24,731 bases of DNA, from the NCBI GenBank assembly GCA_016292575.1, contig JAEDIH010000009.1, forward strand, positions 1-24,731, in the 5' to 3' direction. The translations under genes and the position numbers were made by a program. The stretch comes from Clostridiaceae bacterium. Its GTDB lineage: Bacteria > Bacillota > Clostridia > Oscillospirales > Acutalibacteraceae. A model generated the notes under the pieces. It saw only the letters and a program-made list of their open reading frames with translations, was not told the origin of the DNA and searched no databases. Shown in pieces: positions 20,447 to 24,731 of this stretch. Position 1 is the first letter of the stretch; every line of letters starts with the position of its first letter.

Positions 20447-22291
20447 ATGAAAAAACTAATCTCACTGCTTCTTTGCCTTGTTATGCTGGCTTCCCAGGTG
20501 TCGCTTCTTGCCTTTGCCGGCGGCACTGAAAAAGCCTCCTGCGGCGGAAGCTGCCCCAACAGCCCGACAATCGTCATTCCCGGACTGTTCCAGAGCGAGG
20601 TCACCTGCTATGACAGCGATGGCAAGGTTATGCTTGACTCAAAGGGAAACGCGCGCAAGGGACCGTTTTTTATGGATACCTCCGAGGTGATTGAGGAGGC
20701 GCTCAAAAAGGCTCTGCTTCCGCTTTCAAAAACTCTCATTACGCAGAACGACGAAAAGAACGAGTTTGCAAACGCCCTCGGCGATGTGCTCGGAAATGCG
20801 CTGATGGAAAGGGTGAAGTCTGATAGCAACGGAAACTTCGTCTATGATATCAGGGCAACCAAATATGAAACGAGCGCTGCAAACCTCAGCGATTACGACA
20901 GGAAATACATTCTTAAAGCCATTCCTCTTGAAAGCTATGTTGCAAAGGCCGGCGCAGATCATCTTTACTTCTTCTCATATTCATCGTTCGATAATGTTGA
21001 GCGCCTTGCAAAGCAGCTTGTTGACCTGATTGAGATTGCAAAAAAAGAGTCGGGTCACGACAAGGTTAATGTTGTTCCGATAAGCCAGGGCGGCTCGCTC
21101 TGGAACGCTGTTATGGAGTATTACCCCGAGACGGCAAAGGACATTGACCGCGTGATATATATTGTTCCGGCCACCGACGGCTCGGTGCTCATCGGCGATA
21201 TTTTTGCAAACGGCTTTATAGACGATGACGACGCGCTTTATGACTATATGTTTCCGCTGCTTATGGGCAAGGACGGCTGGATGGGATACCTTGTGAATCT
21301 TCTGATCCGCATTTTCCCGAAGGAGGTTCTCAACAGCGTGCTGGACATTGCGGTCGATAGAATGATTGACGGCTATCTTGCAAATTCCACCTGCATGTGG
21401 GGTCTTGTTCCCTCGGGCTTGTATAAGACCGCGCGCGATAAGTACCTTTCGGGCGAAAGCAAGGCGGTCATCAGGAAGCAGACCGACAGATATTATCAGG
21501 CACAGCTGAACGCAAAGAAGAATATTCTTGCGTTCAGGAACGAGGGCGTTGAATTTTTCGACATTGTCGGCTATAACCATTCGCTTTATCCCATTGTTGA
21601 TTCCTGGAAAACGGTCAACGCCGACGGCATAATTCAGCTTGAGTCAACATCAATCGGAGCAGTGAGCGCACCTGTCGGCGGCACGCTCGGCGCGGATTAC
21701 AGGCAGCAGGGAAACAGCTTTTCCACCTGCTCAAACGCAAAGCACAACCACATTGATCCCCACAAAATGGTTGACGCTTCAACAGGTCTTTTACCCGACC
21801 ATACTTTCTATTTCTACAACCACAACCATGAGCGCACGGCAGACTGCGATGTTATCATCAAGCTTGCTGTAAGGCTGCTCTGGGATAAGAGCTTCAAAAA
21901 CGTCTATTCCTATCCTGACGAATTTCCGCAGTTCAACACCTCGAGAGAGAGCAAAAAGCTTATTGCGGCTGTTAACGCCGTGAGAGGTTTTGACAGAAGC
22001 GTTCTGTCCGCGCAGGACGCAGAGGAGCTTGACGCCGCCATTGCCGGGGTAGACTCGGTTCTTGAAAACACCGTTGTTGATTTTGACGCCTTTTCAAAAG
22101 CAGAAAAACGCTTTTACGCCGTCAGTGACAAGATTGCCGCCGACAAGACGGAAAAGGAAGTTAAAAAGGAAACCGCAAAAGCCTTTTTTGAAAGCCTTGT
22201 TACAAAGCTTTTAAAATTGCTGAACGATTTTGTCAACAGGGTTTGGGGCTATAGGGGCTTTGGCTTTTATAAGCTGGTATCGGCAGAATGA
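20447..22291 (+). CDS. Secreted alpha/beta-hydrolase-like protein (putative lipase/esterase)
   Basis: A 614-residue protein with a clear signal peptide (KK, hydrophobic 4-22, likely cleavage after AFA at 22-24), so exported. The mature part looks like an alpha/beta hydrolase: a beta-strand plus loop TIVIPGLFQS (41-50) as possible oxyanion region, and a nucleophile elbow VVPISQGG (209-216) with Ser213. The usual Gly before the serine elbow is Pro-Ile here. A block conserved in look (HNHIDPHKMVDASTGLLPDHTFY, 433-455) could supply the acid and His of a triad. The C-terminal 140 residues are charged and helical. The substrate is unknown; lipid or ester hydrolysis is inference. It has its own promoter, follows the candidate small RNA, and is not in an operon. 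A lone Cys10 in the signal is not a lipobox. Confidence 0.65.
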   Translation: MKKLISLLLCLVMLASQVSLLAFAGGTEKASCGGSCPNSPTIVIPGLFQSEVTCYDSDGKVMLDSKGNARKGPFFMDTSEVIEEALKKALLPLSKTLITQNDEKNEFANALGDVLGNALMERVKSDSNGNFVYDIRATKYETSAANLSDYDRKYILKAIPLESYVAKAGADHLYFFSYSSFDNVERLAKQLVDLIEIAKKESGHDKVNVVPISQGGSLWNAVMEYYPETAKDIDRVIYIVPATDGSVLIGDIFANGFIDDDDALYDYMFPLLMGKDGWMGYLVNLLIRIFPKEVLNSVLDIAVDRMIDGYLANSTCMWGLVPSGLYKTARDKYLSGESKAVIRKQTDRYYQAQLNAKKNILAFRNEGVEFFDIVGYNHSLYPIVDSWKTVNADGIIQLESTSIGAVSAPVGGTLGADYRQQGNSFSTCSNAKHNHIDPHKMVDASTGLLPDHTFYFYNHNHERTADCDVIIKLAVRLLWDKSFKNVYSYPDEFPQFNTSRESKKLIAAVNAVRGFDRSVLSAQDAEELDAAIAGVDSVLENTVVDFDAFSKAEKRFYAVSDKIAADKTEKEVKKETAKAFFESLVTKLLKLLNDFVNRVWGYRGFGFYKLVSAE

Positions 22292-22375
22292 GCGAGGGAA
22301 AAAACGATTTTTGACTCAGGGAGAGGGTTTTAGCACGGCTTTTATGGGTGGGCTGTTCTTCCCTTTTACGTTTCC

Positions 22376-22429
22376 TTGCTCCGCAGGGTTACTTTTGTGT
22401 CGATTGACAAAAGTACCCCTGCGGAGCAA
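22376..22429. repeat. Long near-perfect hairpin, possible dispersed palindromic repeat
   Basis: Arms 22376-22398 and 22107+300 region 22407-22429 pair over 22 of 23 positions: TTGCTCCGCAGGG with CCCTGCGGAGCAA, and TACTTTTGT with ACAAAAGTA, one T-C mismatch, loop 8 bases. No T-tract follows on either strand; A-rich sequence follows on plus. It resembles MITE-like palindromes carrying TACTTTTGT arms seen in other genomes, from memory only. Confidence 0.55.
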
Positions 22430-22512
22430 AAAACAAAAACCGTTTGCACCGTTTATCCACAAAGGAACAGAATAAAAGCAAAATTGTTATCCCAATAAAC
22501 TTTTAAAAACAC

Positions 22513-22541
22513 TTGATTTTACTGCGCGTTTATATTATAAT
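22513..22541 (+). promoter_or_regulatory. Sigma-A promoter of the SRP RNA gene
   Basis: TTGATT (22513-22518) and a perfect TATAAT (22536-22541) are 17 bases apart; start near 22548. Confidence 0.8.
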
Positions 22542-22547
22542 AGTCAG

Positions 22548-22738
22548 GCTAATGCGGTTCTGCGCCGTATAGCTCATCGGCAAGATACTTTAATTTGGTC
22601 ATGCAGCAGCGGGTCCTGTGCGGCAGGATACTGCGAACCATGTCAGGCGGGGAACCGAGCAGCATTAAGCAGGAATACTGCGCGACACAGTAAAGCCTGC
22701 TGCTGTGTGACCAAGCGAACGTGTCTTGCCTGTTTTTT
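22548..22738 (+). ncRNA. ffs: Signal recognition particle RNA (4.5S/scRNA)
   Basis: RNA core of the signal recognition particle, which binds Ffh and targets nascent membrane and secreted proteins. Domain IV is clear: GAACCATGTCAGG (22634-22647), GGAA tetraloop (22651-22654), AGCAGC and TTAAG (22658-22668). The long helix is closed by TTGGTCA (22595-22601) with TGACCAA (22708-22714) and GGCAAGATAC (22579-22588) with GTGTCTTGCC (22721-22730). The 5' part (22547-22576) can fold into its own hairpin (GGCTA/TAGCT and TGCGG/CCGTA). T6 at 22733-22738 ends it. Position before dnaX is the Firmicute order. The exact 5' end is inferred from the promoter. Confidence 0.92.
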
Positions 22739-22775
22739 ATATAAACGGCATATTTTTTTACGGGGGTGAAAAGGC

Positions 22776-24530
22776 TTGTATCAGGTGCTTTACAGAAAAT
22801 ACCGCCCGAAGGTGTTCTCCAACGTTGTCGGACAGGATCACATCACCAAAACGCTGCAAAGCGAAATTGAAAAGGGCAAGCTCTCCCATGCCTATCTTTT
22901 CACAGGCTCAAGGGGAACGGGCAAAACCACCTGCGCAAAAATTCTTTCAAAGGCGGTCAACTGCCTGCACCCCACCCACGGCAATCCCTGCAACGAATGT
23001 GAAATTTGCCGTGGGATAGACTCCGGCGCTGTGCTTGATGTTGTTGAAATTGACGCCGCAAGCAACAACGGCGTTGACAATATCCGTGACATCAGGGATG
23101 AATCCGGCTTTGCGCCCGTAAATTGTAAGTTCCGCGTCTATATCATTGACGAGGTTCACATGCTTTCCATCGGCGCGTTCAATGCTTTGCTCAAAACTCT
23201 TGAAGAACCGCCCGCGCACGTCATGTTCATTCTTGCAACGACCGAAGTCCATAAGCTTCCCGTCACCATTCTTTCGCGCTGCCAACGCTTTGACTTCAGG
23301 CGCGTCGGACCGCAGGACATGATAAGGCGAATGAACTTTATTGCCGAAAAGGAGAACTTCACCCTTGACGAGGATGCGGCAGTGCTCATTGCGCGGCTTG
23401 CTGACGGAGGAATGAGAGACGCGCTCTCCACCCTCGATCAGTGCATTTCAAACACCTCTCACGTCACAAGCGAAACGGTCTGCGCCGTTGCCGGTATTGC
23501 CGGCAGGGATCACCTTTTTGAAATTGCGCAGGACATTGCAAACCACGATTCCGCTTCCGCAATTAGCCGACTCAGCAGCCTTTACGCCTCCTCGTGCGAT
23601 ATGGAGCGCCTTTGCGCCGATCTGACAATGCACTTTCGCAACCTCATGATTGCCAAAACGGTGCATAACGCCGATAATATCCTCGTCTGCACAAAGGACG
23701 AGCTTGAAAGCTACAAAAAGCAGAGTGCTCTCTTTACCCTTGAGGGCATACTTTATTCAATAGATCTGCTTCAGTCCGCTGCGGCCGACCTCAAGCGTTC
23801 GGTCAACAGGCGCGTTGAAATGGAAATGACCCTTATCCGCCTTTCCTCTCCAACGCTGGACAGCAGCAACGAGGCGCTTCTCAGGCGTGTTGCCGCGTTG
23901 GAGCTTGCACTCAGAAACGGCAGCCTTGCCGTCCGCCCCGAGCAGAACGCAAAGGAAGAGCCTTTCAAGAAAACGCCGCAGGCGCCGGTCGAGGAAAGCA
24001 GAGCAGCAGACGAAGCCATGCCGCAGGAAAGCATTTTTGCACCTCCGCCGTTTTTTGAGGACGAAAAACCGGCGGATGAAAAGGAAGCAGGTCATGCTTC
24101 ATGGGAGACTCCCATATCGGTGCCTCAAACGCCTAAAGCGGAAAAATCCGCAGCAGGAACCGGAACGGAGCAAAACGCCGGTGGCGAAACTCAGCTTGTG
24201 CCGTTTCCCGATTGGGCGCAGGTGCTCTCCGAGCTTACGCAGATTAATCAGCCGCTTTGGGGCATACTCATCGGCTCGACTGCGTTCATAAGCGGCGAGT
24301 TTGTTCTCATCAAAAGCGAAAATCCCACCTTTGCCTCGTTCATAAAGGTCGGAACCAACGGTCGCGACGTTAAGGAGGCAATTTTCCGCGTCACGGGTAA
24401 GAGGTACAGACTCGGAATATACAACCCCGTTTCACAAGCGCAGAAAGATTCCGGGGAAAAGCCAAAGGATCCGCTTCAGGATCTTGTCAGAAAAGCAAAA
24501 GACTTCGGAATCAGCGTCAGTGTTGATTAA
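22776..24530 (+). CDS. dnaX: DNA polymerase III subunit gamma/tau
   Basis: Clamp-loader ATPase subunit that loads the sliding clamp and links the replicative polymerases. The 584-residue protein begins at TTG 22776 with MYQVLYRKYRP after a GGGGGTG site; the upstream GTG is out of frame. Visible are Walker A GSRGTGKT (44-51), zinc cysteines C63/C72/C75/C78, Walker B IIDEVH (123-128), sensor-1 LATTE and the SRC arginine finger (167-169). After about residue 370 comes a Pro/Glu/Ala-rich linker and a C-terminal tau-like domain (about 470-584). I saw no E. coli-like A6 slippery heptamer. Next to it are the SRP RNA upstream and ybaB downstream. Confidence 0.97.
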   Translation: MYQVLYRKYRPKVFSNVVGQDHITKTLQSEIEKGKLSHAYLFTGSRGTGKTTCAKILSKAVNCLHPTHGNPCNECEICRGIDSGAVLDVVEIDAASNNGVDNIRDIRDESGFAPVNCKFRVYIIDEVHMLSIGAFNALLKTLEEPPAHVMFILATTEVHKLPVTILSRCQRFDFRRVGPQDMIRRMNFIAEKENFTLDEDAAVLIARLADGGMRDALSTLDQCISNTSHVTSETVCAVAGIAGRDHLFEIAQDIANHDSASAISRLSSLYASSCDMERLCADLTMHFRNLMIAKTVHNADNILVCTKDELESYKKQSALFTLEGILYSIDLLQSAAADLKRSVNRRVEMEMTLIRLSSPTLDSSNEALLRRVAALELALRNGSLAVRPEQNAKEEPFKKTPQAPVEESRAADEAMPQESIFAPPPFFEDEKPADEKEAGHASWETPISVPQTPKAEKSAAGTGTEQNAGGETQLVPFPDWAQVLSELTQINQPLWGILIGSTAFISGEFVLIKSENPTFASFIKVGTNGRDVKEAIFRVTGKRYRLGIYNPVSQAQKDSGEKPKDPLQDLVRKAKDFGISVSVD

Positions 24531-24575
24531 ACTGACAAAGTAATTTAAATAATAGTATAAAGGAGCTGTTCAAAA

Positions 24576-24731
24576 ATGAAAGCAAGAATTCCCGGAATGC
24601 AGGGCGGCGGACAGATGAACATGATGAAAAAGATTCAGGAAATGCAGTCTCAGCTTGAGGTAAAGCAGGCGGAGATTGAGCAGACCGAGTTTTCCGCTTC
24701 CGCAGGCGGCGGAGCGGTTGAGGTTGTTGTT
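24576..24731 (+). CDS. ybaB: YbaB/EbfC nucleoid-associated protein (5' part, cut by window end)
   Basis: The first 52 codons, from ATG 24576 after AAAGGAG, begin MKARIPGMQGGGQMNMMKKI and continue with the KQAEIEQTEFSASAGGGAVEV core typical of this small DNA-binding family (about 100-115 residues). It starts 45 bases after dnaX in the standard dnaX-ybaB-recR order; recR would be expected beyond the window. The glycine/methionine-rich N-terminus is usual for Firmicute members. Confidence 0.95.
   Translation, partial: MKARIPGMQGGGQMNMMKKIQEMQSQLEVKQAEIEQTEFSASAGGGAVEVVV

Larger units (their letters stand above)
22292..22547. other. Intergenic region between the hydrolase gene and the SRP RNA
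   Basis: It holds a long hairpin (22376-22429) and the SRP RNA promoter. No T-tract terminator is visible behind the hydrolase gene. An 81-codon frame crossing the hairpin is not considered a gene. Confidence 0.5.

Noticed and set aside
22230..22475. 81-codon plus-strand frame
   Set aside because: It overlaps the end of the hydrolase gene and runs through the long hairpin; its apparent similarity to hypothetical proteins would come from the repeat itself.
22776..24530. Programmed frameshift in dnaX giving a short gamma form
   Set aside because: No A-AAA-AAG-type slippery heptamer with a following stem was found in the linker region.
1..24731. CRISPR array, tRNA genes, transposase or phage genes
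   Set aside because: No regularly spaced repeats, tRNA-like cloverleaf sequence, or transposase, integrase or structural phage motifs were seen on either strand.

Overview
The window reads as chromosomal DNA of an anaerobic, fermentative, low-to-moderate-GC Firmicute of class Clostridia, probably an Oscillospirales/Ruminococcaceae-type gut organism. The evidence is the gene content: two [FeFe]-hydrogenase-type proteins, a bifunctional AdhE, an NfnAB-type transhydrogenase, Rex, AAAGGAGG-like ribosome binding sites, and the Firmicute block SRP RNA - dnaX - ybaB. The species cannot be named from sequence alone.

Layout. 127-4909 (minus) is a tight five-gene operon, read 5' to 3': two paralogous small [2Fe-2S] thioredoxin-like ferredoxins, a sensory-type [FeFe]-hydrogenase-like protein with a PAS domain, a SpoIIE/PP2C phosphatase, and a monomeric group-B-like [FeFe] hydrogenase. 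5028-8501 (minus) holds adhE followed by a small phosphotransferase-fold kinase. 8660-11571 (minus) is nfnA-nfnB-rex. 11896-13113 (minus) is a stand-alone iron alcohol dehydrogenase. At 13401-15371 the strand switches for a GPH/MFS-type sugar transporter with a long soluble tail, ending at a bidirectional terminator. 15472-16970 (minus) is a LysR regulator and a YfcE-like phosphoesterase. 17080-19932 (minus) is a pair of tandem paralogous HTH proteins of unknown function. 19933-20446 is a 514-base intergenic region with a divergent promoter, inverted repeats and what looks like an autonomous small RNA with its own promoter and terminator. 20447-22291 (plus) is a secreted alpha/beta-hydrolase-like protein. 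22513-24731 (plus) is the SRP RNA, dnaX and the 5' part of ybaB.

How the genes fit together. The first 13 kb is almost entirely about disposal and balancing of reducing equivalents: H2 formation or sensing, ferredoxin/NADH/NADPH exchange (NfnAB), ethanol formation (AdhE, Fe-ADH), and the NADH-sensing repressor Rex that in Clostridia usually controls such genes. The hydrogenase operon couples a putative H2/redox sensor to a protein phosphatase, a signalling unit whose target is unknown.

The least explained elements are the paralogous HTH pair, the candidate small RNA at about 20178-20339 with two mutually exclusive helices, the hairpin-rich nfn leader, and the imperfect inverted repeat between rex and adhE. 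All assignments rest on reading motifs by eye; no database search was run.
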